Shown one piece after another: positions 34,428-42,966 of a stretch of DNA of 64,000 nucleotides. Numbering within the stretch: position 1 is the stretch's first letter; each line of letters starts with the position of its first letter. The stretch is from Archangium gephyra (GTDB lineage: Bacteria; Myxococcota; Myxococcia; Myxococcales; Myxococcaceae): contig QFQP01000005.1 in NCBI GenBank assembly GCA_003243425.1, forward strand, positions 62,001 to 126,000, written 5' to 3'. The position numbers and the translations under genes were made by a program. The notes beneath the pieces were generated by a model. The model saw nothing but the letters and a program-made list of their open reading frames with translations. It did not search any database and was not told the origin of the DNA.

Positions 34428-34691
34428 ATGATCAACAACCGCATGGACGAGCGAGTCGACGCGACGGGCACGGGAGTCGAAGTGATGGACCGTGAGAGTG
34501 GCGTCGAGTTTCACGGCGACGCGAAGAACGTCTCGGGCAAGGGGCTCCTGTTTCACGCCACCATGGAACCGCCCGTGGGCGCGGAGCTCGACGTGAAGCT
34601 GGGCGAGGCGCGCGGTGCGATGCAGGTGACGCGCGTGGCGCCGGCCGCGGGTGGCGGGTTCGACGTCGCCGGTCGCCTCACGCGCCGCTGA
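34428..34691 (+). CDS. Single-domain PilZ protein (c-di-GMP receptor)
   Basis: An 87-aa PilZ domain. Both c-di-GMP contact motifs are complete: R-M-D-E-R (residues 5-9, RxxxR) and N-V-S-G-K-G (34-39, [D/N]xSxxG). The rest follows the six-strand barrel pattern (G-L-L-F-H-A, P-V-G-A-E-L-D-V-K-L). It probably transmits c-di-GMP levels to a partner. A GTG nine bases upstream would add three residues; I prefer the ATG. The 3' end overlaps the convergent esterase stop by 14 bases. Confidence 0.78.
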   Translation: MINNRMDERVDATGTGVEVMDRESGVEFHGDAKNVSGKGLLFHATMEPPVGAELDVKLGEARGAMQVTRVAPAAGGGFDVAGRLTRR

Positions 34692-35583
34692 GCTGCCCGC
34701 GTCGATTTGTTTCGAAAGCCGAAACAATCCACGCCGCCATCTCGCGGGTGGCCCGCGTCGCCACCGGCAACCCCTGCATGTTGAAGAACCCGTGCAGCAC
34801 GCCGGGCACCTCCACCAGCTTCACCGCCACGCCGTCGCGCTCGAGCTTCCGCGCGTACGCGAGGCCCTCGTCGTGCACCACGTCACACTCCGCGAGCAGC
34901 ACGTACGCCGGAGCCGACCCCTTCAACGACCCGGCTCTCAACGGTGAACAGTCGGGCTCGTGCCGTCGCTGAACGTCAGGCGCGTAGCACTGCCGATAGA
35001 ACCGCACGGTGTCGCGCGACAGAAAGTGCCCGCGCGCGAACGTCTCGAACGATGGCAGCTCGTCGACGTTGTCGGTCACCGGGTAGATGAGCACCTGCGC
35101 GGCGACCTTCTCGCCCAGGCGCCGCGCCACCACCGTCGCCAGCGCGCCGCCGGCGCTGTCACCCGCCACCACCACCCGCCCCGACAGCGCGCTCGTCACC
35201 GCGACGCAGTCGTCGACCGCGGCCGGGTACGGGTGCTCGGGCGCCAGGCGATAGTCGACGGCAATCACCTCGCGCTTCGTCGCCGCCGCCAGCGCGCTCA
35301 CGGGCCGGGCGTGCGTCTCGTAGTTCCCCACCACGAACCCGCCGCCGTGAAAGAACACGATGACGCCGGGCTCCGCGTCGTGCGGCACGTACCGGCGCAC
35401 CTTCACGCCGGAGATCACGTCGTCACGAATCTGCGCGAGCCTCGCCACCTTCCCGACGATGAACGCCGGTGACCCCGCGGCCTTCGCCAGCGCTTCGCGT
35501 GCGCGCTCCACGCCGACCTTCTCGGCTGGTCGCGCCAGCCACTCCGAAACGATCGCGATGACACGCATCTGCAGGGTGAGCAC
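34678..35583 (-). CDS. Alpha/beta hydrolase of the hormone-sensitive-lipase family
   Basis: A 301-aa esterase. Oxyanion motif H-G-G-G-F near residue 75, nucleophile G-D-S-A-G-G (Ser about 141), then Y-P-V-T-D and the acid/His parts in L-L-A-E-C-D-V-V-H-D-E-G and V-L-H-G-F. This is the HSL/Abhydrolase_3 family, which hydrolyses short- to medium-chain esters. I placed the start at the GTG at 35583 (M-L-T-L-Q-M-R-V), which gives the usual family N-terminus; the longer reading frame would run into the divergent gene. Cytoplasmic by appearance. Confidence 0.85.
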   Translation of the reverse strand: MLTLQMRVIAIVSEWLARPAEKVGVERAREALAKAAGSPAFIVGKVARLAQIRDDVISGVKVRRYVPHDAEPGVIVFFHGGGFVVGNYETHARPVSALAAATKREVIAVDYRLAPEHPYPAAVDDCVAVTSALSGRVVVAGDSAGGALATVVARRLGEKVAAQVLIYPVTDNVDELPSFETFARGHFLSRDTVRFYRQCYAPDVQRRHEPDCSPLRAGSLKGSAPAYVLLAECDVVHDEGLAYARKLERDGVAVKLVEVPGVLHGFFNMQGLPVATRATREMAAWIVSAFETNRRGQLSGA

Positions 35584-35617
35584 CGGCGCATCTTCGTTCA
35601 CGCGGTAAGAAGCGCGC

Positions 35618-36052
35618 ATGCCGAAGTGGCTCAAGATCGTCCTCGCGCTGGTGGTGTTCTTCGTTCTGCTCTGTGGCGGGCTCTCTGCGGCCGCCTACTT
35701 CTGGTTCGAGGCCAACAAGGAGCGGCTCAAGGGCGTCACCGAGCGCGCGCACGCGGAGGCCGGGGAATACGCGTACTCGCACGACGCCAACGAGTGCGTG
35801 TCGGCAGCGCTCGGGAAGCTCACGCAGCGCAACAGCATCGTCGACGAGGCCGAGCACAAGATCTTCCTCAAGGCCTGCATCGACAAGGCCAGACGCCCCG
35901 CTGGCTTCTGCACCGGCGTGCCCGTGCGCAGTGAAATCTTCGCGAGCGCGCAGTGGGCCGTCGAGAAGTGTCAGGCCCTCGGGTACGCCGGCAGTCAGCC
36001 GTGCGGTCGCCTCGTGCAGGCGATTCAAGAAGCCTGTCACCCGAAGCAATGA
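35618..36052 (+). CDS. Single-pass membrane protein with conserved-looking cysteines
   Basis: A 144-aa protein. An N-terminal membrane helix (about 5-27, I-V-L-A-L-V-V-F-F-V-L-L-C-G-G-L) is followed by a helical domain with six Cys (about residues 61, 89, 100, 115, 127 and 139), which suggests disulfides outside the membrane. No family recognised. Start ATG 35618. The stop lies in TGATCA. Confidence 0.6.
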   Translation: MPKWLKIVLALVVFFVLLCGGLSAAAYFWFEANKERLKGVTERAHAEAGEYAYSHDANECVSAALGKLTQRNSIVDEAEHKIFLKACIDKARRPAGFCTGVPVRSEIFASAQWAVEKCQALGYAGSQPCGRLVQAIQEACHPKQ

Positions 36053-36092
36053 TCAACCCGGACTTCCCGGCGGCAGCGCTCCCGCTCGAGCC

Positions 36093-36145
36093 CCGCGGCG
36101 CGCTCGAGACTCCCCCACCCACCTGAAGTCTCGAGCGCTGCGCGG
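36093..36145. terminator. Strong hairpin between convergent genes
   Basis: GCGCTCGAGACT at 36100-36111 is perfectly complementary to 36127-36138 (12-bp stem, 15-nt loop). After a 2-base mismatch another 5 bp pair (36093-36097 with 36141-36145). There is no U-run. It lies between the stops of the single-pass membrane protein and the DsbA-like isomerase, so it probably ends both transcripts. Confidence 0.55.
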
Positions 36146-36170
36146 CCGGCGTCGAGTCGTCAGACCCACG

Positions 36171-36791
36171 TCACGGCTTCGACGTGAAACCTTTCGCCCA
36201 GGCGATGGCGTCGTCGAGCCGGTCCTGCCCGAAGAAGTGCTCACCGCGGGTGAACATGTTCGGCGCGCCGAACACGCCGCGCGCGGCTGCTTCGTCGGTG
36301 AAGGTGCGCAGCTGTCGTTTGGTGTCTTCCTGCCCGGCCTTCGCCAGCCACGGAGCCGCATCGACGTCGAGCGCGCGCAGCACGCCCTCGAGCACCTCGC
36401 CGTCGGCGATGTCGCGGCCCTCGACGAACTCCGCGTGGAACACGGCGCGAATGAAGTCACCGACCCACGGCTGCTCGAGCGCGGCGCACGCCACACGCGC
36501 GGCGAGAATGCTGCGCTGGGGGAAGACGGCGGGCATCGTGAACGCCAGGCCGTACTTGCTGCTCACGCGCTCGAGGTCGCGGCGCATGTACTTCGCGCGC
36601 GCCGGCTGAACGTTGAACGGTGAGTCTTTGATGCCGAGCTGCTGCGTGAAGAGGGGCCCGAGCAGAAAGGGCCGCCACGTGAGCGCCACGCCAGCCTCGC
36701 GGCACAGGCCTTCGACCCGCATCGCGCCCACGTACGAATACGTGCTGGCGAAATCGAACCAGAACTCGAGCGCTGGTGAATCAACCGCCAT
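36171..36791 (-). CDS. DsbA-like 2-hydroxychromene-2-carboxylate isomerase-type protein
   Basis: A 206-aa protein of the thioredoxin-fold HCCA isomerase / kappa-GST family. The first strand-loop F-W-F-D-F-A-S-T-Y-S-Y corresponds to the F-D-F-x-S-P-x-S-Y active-site region with Ser. Later F-L-L-G-P-L-F, R-R-D-L-E-R and F-G-A-P-N-M-F follow the family pattern. Members isomerise naphthalene-pathway intermediates or act as GSH transferases; no other aromatic-degradation gene is near, so the substrate here is open. The ATG at 36791 overlaps the end of the DUF350 gene. Confidence 0.82.
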   Translation of the reverse strand: MAVDSPALEFWFDFASTYSYVGAMRVEGLCREAGVALTWRPFLLGPLFTQQLGIKDSPFNVQPARAKYMRRDLERVSSKYGLAFTMPAVFPQRSILAARVACAALEQPWVGDFIRAVFHAEFVEGRDIADGEVLEGVLRALDVDAAPWLAKAGQEDTKRQLRTFTDEAAARGVFGAPNMFTRGEHFFGQDRLDDAIAWAKGFTSKP

Positions 36792-37002
36792 GAATCGACA
36801 TGCCCACGATGAACGCGAGGCCCAGAATGAAGCTGGCCACCACCAGACCGACGGCGGTGTTCTGGTCGACCTCGAGCTCCTTGTGCACGTCGAAGGGCAG
36901 CAGCTTCCGCACCACGAAGAAGCCGGCGACGAAGACCAGAATGCCGATGAACGAGAACAGCAGCGAGGCCACTGCCCCCTGCAAGAGAACGTCTGTCTTC
37001 AT
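36781..37002 (-). CDS. DUF350-family membrane protein
   Basis: A 73-aa protein with two membrane helices (about 8-30 and 48-70). The pattern V-x-F-x-F-I-G-I-L-V-F-V-A-G-F then N-T-A-V-G-L-V-V-A-S-F-I-L-G-L-A fits DUF350 (YjfL-like), a small membrane family often found near DUF4178 and PspA-type genes. Start is the ATG at 37002, which overlaps the previous stop (TGATG). It overlaps the next gene by 11 bases. Its role is not known. Confidence 0.75.
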   Translation of the reverse strand: MKTDVLLQGAVASLLFSFIGILVFVAGFFVVRKLLPFDVHKELEVDQNTAVGLVVASFILGLAFIVGMSIHGG

Positions 37003-37163
37003 CACTTTCCTCCCATGAAGCCGTCGTGCCACAGCAGAATTCCGCCCGGCGCCGAGCGCACCGAAGCCGGCAACTCACCGCGTTCCTCGTCGGGAAAGCG
37101 GTCGAGGTGCATCACGTGCATCGCCGCGTAGAGCAGCACGAACAGTCCACCCAGGTACTTCAC
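37002..37163 (-). CDS. 53-aa small protein between DUF4178 and DUF350 genes
   Basis: A short ORF with strong support: GGAGG stands 7 bp before the GTG at 37163, it starts 12 bp after the DUF4178 stop, and its own stop overlaps the DUF350 start by one base. The protein begins with a membrane-like helix (M-K-Y-L-G-G-L-F-V-L-L-Y-A-A-M-H-V-M-H) and ends in a polar tail with W-H-D-G-F-M-G-G-K. No family recognised. Confidence 0.65.
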   Translation of the reverse strand: MKYLGGLFVLLYAAMHVMHLDRFPDEERGELPASVRSAPGGILLWHDGFMGGK

Positions 37164-37175
37164 GTGTGACCTCCT

Positions 37176-39137
37176 TCACTCGTCGTCATCGCTCTCGACC
37201 TTCGCGTACGGAAACGAGCTGACGTTGGGCGCCGTCTGGAAGACGGCGTCGTTCCACTTGCGCGTCTCGAAGCTGCCGGCGCTCAGGCTCAGGAACACCG
37301 GGTAGATGAGCAGCAGCAGAATGAAGATGACCGGGCAGAAGCCGGGGCCGTCGTCGGCCTTCACCGTCACCGTGTAGTCGGTGGCGCGCGAGGGCTCGAA
37401 GTGTGGCGTCACGCGAACGATGTACGTGCCCTTGTCGACCACGTCGGTGGAGCGCGTCACCTCGCGGCTGCCTTCGGTCCACGCGTCTTCACCGCTGCCG
37501 CCCGAATAGAAGCTGGGTTCGGCGTAGACCTCGATGACCTCACCGGTGGCTTCGTTCACCAGGTCGACCGACACGCCGAGCCAGTTGTTGTTCACGCTCG
37601 CCGACACCGTCACTTCGAGCGGCACCTTGTCTTTGACCTCGAAGGGCTCGCTGAAGCGCTGCGCTTCGGGGCTGGCCGGCGTGGCGTTGGGCGGCACCGA
37701 GAAGCTGCCGGACCAGTACTGCTCGGTCGACCCCAGCATCGCGAACACCATCGCCAACGCCACCAGCGCGCCGCACCACACGAGGCTCCAGGTCCACGCT
37801 TCGCCGGCCTGCTTGCGACGAACGTTCTCCTGCGCGGGCGCGATGCCGGTCGGCGTGCGCAGCTTCTTCTTGAGTGAAAACGCCTTCTGGACCTCTTCAC
37901 CGTCGATGAGCGTGCCCAGCGTGACCGTCGCTTCGTTCTCGGTGCGGTCGACGTTGATGGAGCGGGGCGGCGCCACGTACTCGTCGGCCTGCGCGACGTC
38001 TCCGGCGTTGACCTGCCAGTAGCACTCGCCGACCACGTAGTCGGTGGTGACGAACACGCTCTGGAACTGGCGGAAGAGCTCCTTGTCGAACTTCACTTCG
38101 CGAATGGCGAAGAAGCACTCGCCCGCAGGCAGCGGCTTGAGCCACGTCCAGTGGCCGTTGCTGTCCATCAACCAGCGGAAGCCGTGGTCGCGGTTCCACA
38201 GCAGGTACTCGTCCCACGGGTAGCGGACGTTCTCGACTTCACAGCTGCGAACCAGGTGGGCGAGGCACGTCCACGCGATGACGGGCGACTTCGGGTCGCT
38301 GCCCGGCTCGCGCAGGCGGCCCACGGCACCGAGTGGAATCGCGGGCTCGTACGGCGGCTTCTCGAGCTGCTGGAGGAACTTGAGGTGGCCGGCGTCGACG
38401 CTGATGAGCGCGTTGCAGTACGGGCAGGCGACGCGCTTCGTGGCATCGGGCGCCTTGAGGTCGAGCGGGCCGTTGCACTGCGTACAGCGCGCGTGTGCGA
38501 GCGCGGTCTTTCGCGGCGTGGGCTCGAGCTCCGACGAATCGAAGCCCAGCTGGCCCAGCGTGACGAAGCTGCCGATGAAGTAGCCGACCTCGAGCTGCTT
38601 GCCGTGACGCGCGCTCTCGATGGAGCAGAACGTGCCGCGCGGGCCGGTGGCGTCGATGAACTGATGGTCGCGCGCGAAGTCGGGCAGCTCGCCCTGCGCC
38701 GACACCGTGCGCGCCACGCCGATCTCTTCGACCACGAAGAGCGTGTCGCGCAGCTTGAAGGTGTCGAGCGGCCGCTTGCTGCTCCACTCGGTGGGCGCGT
38801 TGGTGACGGGAAAGAGCAGCTTCCAGTCGCCTTCGGATTCCGCGAGCCACGCTTCGCGTTCGTCTTCGAAGGTGAGGTACCACTCGTCCCACGTGGCGTC
38901 GTCGCGGGTCTTCTGAATGCGCCCCTTGATGGTGAACGGCGTGCCGCCGTAGCGACCGTGAAGGCCGACCTTGAGCGGTGATTCGGTGTCGACGAGCTCT
39001 GCCGCCTTGCCGAGGGCTTCGAACGAGCCGCCGTCTCGCGCGATGACGGTGTTGCAGTACTCACACACCTTGATGCGCGGAGCGCCCGCGGGGAACTCCA
39101 CGGGCGCTCGGCATGATGGGCATTCACCGACCTTCAT
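37176..39137 (-). CDS. Double DUF4178 protein with zinc ribbons and membrane helices
   Basis: A 653-aa protein. It opens with a zinc-ribbon pair (C-P-S-C ... C-E-Y-C, residues 6-30), then a DUF4178 domain, a second ribbon (C-T-Q-C ... C-P-Y-C, about 213-240) and a second DUF4178 domain (about 260-400). A membrane helix near 450-470, an outer beta domain (about 480-600) and a last helix near 610-632 follow. DUF4178 and DUF350 genes are known to cluster with polyamine-synthase and PspA-like membrane-stress genes; here only DUF350 is present. I chose the ATG at 39137 (M-K-V-G-E-C-P-S-C) over a GTG 12 bases upstream. First gene of a four-gene operon. Confidence 0.75.
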   Translation of the reverse strand: MKVGECPSCRAPVEFPAGAPRIKVCEYCNTVIARDGGSFEALGKAAELVDTESPLKVGLHGRYGGTPFTIKGRIQKTRDDATWDEWYLTFEDEREAWLAESEGDWKLLFPVTNAPTEWSSKRPLDTFKLRDTLFVVEEIGVARTVSAQGELPDFARDHQFIDATGPRGTFCSIESARHGKQLEVGYFIGSFVTLGQLGFDSSELEPTPRKTALAHARCTQCNGPLDLKAPDATKRVACPYCNALISVDAGHLKFLQQLEKPPYEPAIPLGAVGRLREPGSDPKSPVIAWTCLAHLVRSCEVENVRYPWDEYLLWNRDHGFRWLMDSNGHWTWLKPLPAGECFFAIREVKFDKELFRQFQSVFVTTDYVVGECYWQVNAGDVAQADEYVAPPRSINVDRTENEATVTLGTLIDGEEVQKAFSLKKKLRTPTGIAPAQENVRRKQAGEAWTWSLVWCGALVALAMVFAMLGSTEQYWSGSFSVPPNATPASPEAQRFSEPFEVKDKVPLEVTVSASVNNNWLGVSVDLVNEATGEVIEVYAEPSFYSGGSGEDAWTEGSREVTRSTDVVDKGTYIVRVTPHFEPSRATDYTVTVKADDGPGFCPVIFILLLLIYPVFLSLSAGSFETRKWNDAVFQTAPNVSSFPYAKVESDDDE

Positions 39138-39188
39138 CGCGGCGGGCACTTCACCACACCGCGCGGAGGTGACGAAGGCGAAGCGACG

Positions 39189-40490
39189 TCACTCAGGCGC
39201 GACGCAACCCCACGGCTGCATGAACCGCACGCCCGGCACCGACGATGTGTACTGACGGCAATCCGGAGAGAATTCGACGTTGCCCACGGGGCAGTGCGCA
39301 GTGCCCGAGGCGCCCGTCGTCGGCTTGCAGCAGTATTGGTAGTACGTGTTGGGGTCGGTGACGCGGCTCGCGAAGAACACCGTCTGCGGACTGCACTGCG
39401 GCTCGCCGACCCATCGCAGGCCAGCTGGCATGGGCGGAAAAGGCGCCGGTGGGGTCGACGGTCCTCCGGTCCACGCTTCGCCGAGCGGGCTGGGGTCGAT
39501 GGGGCCTGAGGTGAGCACGTTGAGGGTGAACGCCTCCCACGCGCCGGTAGCGGTGCGATCGGCCTTCACTTCAGCGCCGCCCCCGAGCTCGGCGACGAGC
39601 CAGCGACCGTCCCAGGCCTGAAGGTTGACCTGATCTCCGGAGTTGATGACGCCGGTGCCACCCCACGCCTTCACGATGCGGAACAACTCCCACAGCCCGG
39701 CGCTGCCGCGGTTGGCGTTGACCAGACCGTTCTCGGCGACCACGTACGCCCCGTTCTGCGCGCGAATGCGAATGATGTCGCCCGACACCAACTGGCCTCC
39801 GCTGAGGTCCGTCACCACGAAGCGCTCCCACGCTCCAGGCACGGTGCGGTCGGCCTTCACTTCACGATTTCCGCCCCACTCCGCGACCACGTAGTGCCCG
39901 TTGGCGACGCGCATGGTGACGATCTTGTAGATGAGCGTGGAGGACGACACCCACGTCGGGTCGAGCGGGCTGGGGTCCGTCGATGCGCGCGACACGATGG
40001 TGAGCGAGAACGCCTCCCACGGACCAGCGACCGAGCGGTCTGCCTTGAGCACGTCGCCGCCGCCACCTTCCGCGGTCACCCAGAAGCCGTCCCACGCGCG
40101 CAGGCGAATGCCGTCGCCGCTGTAGATGCGGCCCGTGGTGCCGTTCGACTTCGAGATGACGAACTGCTGCCACAGCGTCGTCGAATTGACCGACTGGGCG
40201 TTCACCGCGCCGGCAAGCGCTGCGACATACTTTCCGTTCTGCGCACGCACCCGCACCGGGTCTCCGGCGTTCAACTCTCCACCGTTGAGGTCGATGAGGA
40301 CGAAGCGCTCCCAGGCACCGGCAGCGTTGCGGTTTGCCTTCACCTCGCGCTCACCACCCCACTCTGCGACCACGTACTGCCCGTTCGAAGCCCTCAGGTT
40401 CACCGTGTAGAACGACTGCGCCTCCGCCGCCCGCGCAACGACACAGACGACAGCCAACACCAGACCAGACACCACACTCTTTCGTCTCAT
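39189..40490 (-). CDS. Secreted fascin-like beta-trefoil repeat protein
   Basis: A 433-aa protein with a signal peptide (ending A-R-A-A-E-A-Q). Residues about 25-340 contain eight similar strands of the form V-x-L-R-A-x-N-G-x-Y-V-V-A-E-x-G-G and V-K-A-x-R-x-x-x-G-x-W-E-x-F, which build two beta-trefoils of the fascin/actin-crosslinking type. Such folds in bacteria act as carbohydrate- or protein-binding modules. The C-terminal 90 residues are Cys- and Pro-rich. GGAGG stands 9 bp before the ATG. It is divergent from the coiled lipoprotein gene. Ligand unknown. Confidence 0.78.
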   Translation of the reverse strand: MRRKSVVSGLVLAVVCVVARAAEAQSFYTVNLRASNGQYVVAEWGGEREVKANRNAAGAWERFVLIDLNGGELNAGDPVRVRAQNGKYVAALAGAVNAQSVNSTTLWQQFVISKSNGTTGRIYSGDGIRLRAWDGFWVTAEGGGGDVLKADRSVAGPWEAFSLTIVSRASTDPSPLDPTWVSSSTLIYKIVTMRVANGHYVVAEWGGNREVKADRTVPGAWERFVVTDLSGGQLVSGDIIRIRAQNGAYVVAENGLVNANRGSAGLWELFRIVKAWGGTGVINSGDQVNLQAWDGRWLVAELGGGAEVKADRTATGAWEAFTLNVLTSGPIDPSPLGEAWTGGPSTPPAPFPPMPAGLRWVGEPQCSPQTVFFASRVTDPNTYYQYCCKPTTGASGTAHCPVGNVEFSPDCRQYTSSVPGVRFMQPWGCVAPE

Positions 40491-40587
40491 TGTGTACGTC
40501 CTCCTGAAGACAAAGGTCGCAATCACAGACATGAACGACCAGCGCCAAAGTGCTTACGTAAACAACTCCAGGCTCGTCTTCGCAGAC

Positions 40588-42009
40588 ATGCGCATGCTTG
40601 CCATTGGCGCGCTGGTGTTCTCGTCCTGCGTGGCGTCGCGCTCGTCGCTCATCGAAGACGCACCGTCGTGCGACTCGTTCGCGGCGTTCGACGCGCGCGC
40701 GCGTGAACAGCTCGACGCGTTGATGGCGGAAGCACCGGGCGAGCAGCTGGTGAGAGAGACCGCGCGCATCAACTCCGCGCGAAGGGCGTGTGCGCGTCAC
40801 GTGGTGAACGGGCTGCGCGAACGTCGCGAGGAACAGGGGCTCAACGACGTTCAGACCGAGCTCGACGCGATGACGGCGACGTACGGTGCGGCGACCGTCA
40901 ACGAGATGCTCGGCGACGACGCCTCGCAGTTGAAGGCGCTGCTCGAAGAGGCACGGCAACGCACGTCGCGTGAAGCTTCGGCCGCCGGCAACGAGCGCCG
41001 CGACGACACCGAGCTGTCGAAGTTGAAGGTCGACGCGCCCGACTCGATGGGCGCGGCCCCGGAGATGCCGAAGACGATGTGCGACGAGGTGACGCCGTGC
41101 GCGCAGGTCGACTGCATCGTCGAGCGCGCAGAGCCCGGAGACACGACGGTGAAACCGGAGCTCGAGAAGGCCGCGCGGCAGTGCCTCGACGCGTCGCCCG
41201 ACGTGGTGAAGCTCGGCAGGTTGTTGAGCGCCTTGAAGCCGTGGGCCCCGAGCGGCGCGCACACCGAGACGCTCCGTGAGCTCGAGCAGAGGAAGAACAG
41301 CGTGTGGCCGCGCGTGGAAGCCGCGAAGCCGGGCCTCGCAGCCCAGCTCGCGACGCCGTTTGCCGAGGTGCCGTCGGTGGCGAAGCACGTGAGCGCCCTG
41401 CGGGCGAAGGCGCTCGCGCATCACCGTGAACGCGCGCGTGAAGTCGCGAACGTCGAAGAAGCGAAGTGGTTGCAGCTCAAGCTCGTCGAGCAGTTCGGCG
41501 GCGACAAGGCGCCGGAGCTCTCGAGTGCGGGCCGTTGGGACACCGCGCGTTGGCGTTGTGACGCGCCGAAGCCGACGGAACTTCCGTCACTGCCGCGCGG
41601 GCTCGACGTGAAGTGGAACGTGCGGTGCGAGCAGCCGAAGGCGGCCGCGAAAGACGACGAGCTGCGCACCTTCGAGCTGCGTCAGATGAAGGTCATCATT
41701 TCGCTCACGACGACCTGCGCAGGGCAGACCACGAGCACCGACTTCACCGTGCAGGAGCCCGGGAGCGAGACGTTCCCTGAAGAAGCGTTTCGTCACGAGC
41801 TCGAGGTGCGGATTCCTGAGGTCATCACCGCCTGTGGCCGTCGCCATCGCCTGCAGTCGACGGCGAGCTGCACACTGCTCCGCAAGCTGGGCGCGGCCGA
41901 CATCATTCGCAAGTTCGTCGAACATGCGCGCTTCACCCACGCGTGGGAGCCGTGCTTCGCCGAGTGGTTCGAGGCGACCGAAGGTGCACAGCTGCCGTCA
42001 CTTCAGTGA
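40588..42009 (+). CDS. Large lipoprotein of unknown function
   Basis: A 473-aa predicted lipoprotein with signal M-R-M-L-A-I-G-A-L-V-F-S-S-C (Cys 14). The mature protein is charged and mostly helical, with E-R-R-E-E-Q and K-A-L-L-E-E-A-R-Q-R blocks that could form coiled coils, and several widely spaced Cys. No domain is recognised. The 3' end overlaps the LysR stop by 12 bases (convergent). I prefer the ATG at 40588, as earlier in-frame starts would put a hydrophilic stretch before the signal. Confidence 0.6.
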   Translation: MRMLAIGALVFSSCVASRSSLIEDAPSCDSFAAFDARAREQLDALMAEAPGEQLVRETARINSARRACARHVVNGLRERREEQGLNDVQTELDAMTATYGAATVNEMLGDDASQLKALLEEARQRTSREASAAGNERRDDTELSKLKVDAPDSMGAAPEMPKTMCDEVTPCAQVDCIVERAEPGDTTVKPELEKAARQCLDASPDVVKLGRLLSALKPWAPSGAHTETLRELEQRKNSVWPRVEAAKPGLAAQLATPFAEVPSVAKHVSALRAKALAHHRERAREVANVEEAKWLQLKLVEQFGGDKAPELSSAGRWDTARWRCDAPKPTELPSLPRGLDVKWNVRCEQPKAAAKDDELRTFELRQMKVIISLTTTCAGQTTSTDFTVQEPGSETFPEEAFRHELEVRIPEVITACGRRHRLQSTASCTLLRKLGAADIIRKFVEHARFTHAWEPCFAEWFEATEGAQLPSLQ

Positions 42010-42891
42010 CGCCCTGGCGACGTCGAGGAACGCGCGCAGCCCCGCCGGCACGTGCCGATGGCCCGGGTAGTAGATGGCCAGCGGCGCCCACGTCGGACAC
42101 CATGGCTCCAGCACCCGAACGAGCCGCCGGCGCTCGAGCAGATCCGCCACTTCTTCTTCGCCGACGTACGCGAACCCCAGCCCCGCCAGCGCCGCGTCGA
42201 TGAGCAGCGACAACGCGTCGACGGCGATGCGACCCTTCACGTCGACCTCCAGCGAGCGACCATCGCGCTCGAATTCCCAGTGGTAGCGGCCGCCGTTCGG
42301 CCGGCGCAGCACCACGCAGTCGAACTCGAGCAGCGCTTGCGGCGTCTTCGGTCTTCCGTGCGCACGAATGAAGGCCGGCGTCGCCACCACGATGCTGCGC
42401 TGCGGCCGTGAACACGTCACTGCCACCATGTCGGCCGGCACCGTGTCGCGCAGGCGGATGCCCGCGTCGAAGCCCTCCTTCACGATGTCGACCACGCGCG
42501 ACTCGCACACCAGCTCGACCTTCATCTGGGGAAAGCGCCGCAAGAACTCGACGACCACCGGCTTGAAGAGCTGCCGTGCCCACGGCTCGTTGGTGTTGAG
42601 CCGCAACGTGCCCCGCGGCGTCTCGCGGAAGTCGTTGATGCTCTCGATGGCGCCCTGCAGCTGACCGAGCGCGGGGCGAATGCGCGCCACGAAGTGTTCC
42701 CCCGCGTCGGTGAGCGCCACGCTGCGCGTCGTTCGATGAAAGAGCCGCACGCCCAGCCGCTTCTCGAGCGCGCTCACTGCGTGACTCAGTGCGCTCGCGC
42801 TCAAGTCGAGCTCCCGTGCCGCGGCGCGGAAGTTCCGGGTGTCGGCGATCGCCAGCACGGCCTGCAACTCGAAGATTCCGTCGCGCCTCAT
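41998..42891 (-). CDS. LysR-type transcriptional regulator
   Basis: A 297-aa LysR regulator. HTH: L-Q-A-V-L-A-I-A-D-T-R-N-F-R-A-A-A-R-E-L, then A-L-S-H-A-V-S-A-L-E-K-R-L-G-V-R-L-F-H-R-T-T-R. The effector domain includes F-D-A-G-I-R-L and G-L-G-F-A-Y-V. It is divergent from a frameshifted SDR, which would be its natural target. GTTCTGAAC at 42893-42901, next to its start, is a small dyad. With the SDR broken, its regulon may be partly idle. Confidence 0.92.
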   Translation of the reverse strand: MRRDGIFELQAVLAIADTRNFRAAARELDLSASALSHAVSALEKRLGVRLFHRTTRSVALTDAGEHFVARIRPALGQLQGAIESINDFRETPRGTLRLNTNEPWARQLFKPVVVEFLRRFPQMKVELVCESRVVDIVKEGFDAGIRLRDTVPADMVAVTCSRPQRSIVVATPAFIRAHGRPKTPQALLEFDCVVLRRPNGGRYHWEFERDGRSLEVDVKGRIAVDALSLLIDAALAGLGFAYVGEEEVADLLERRRLVRVLEPWCPTWAPLAIYYPGHRHVPAGLRAFLDVARASLK

Positions 42892-42966
42892 TGTTCTGAA
42901 CTCTGCATCAGCGCATCTCGAATTGCGTCGGTTGTTGCATCACTGGCCACTGCGTATCTCTGTGCC

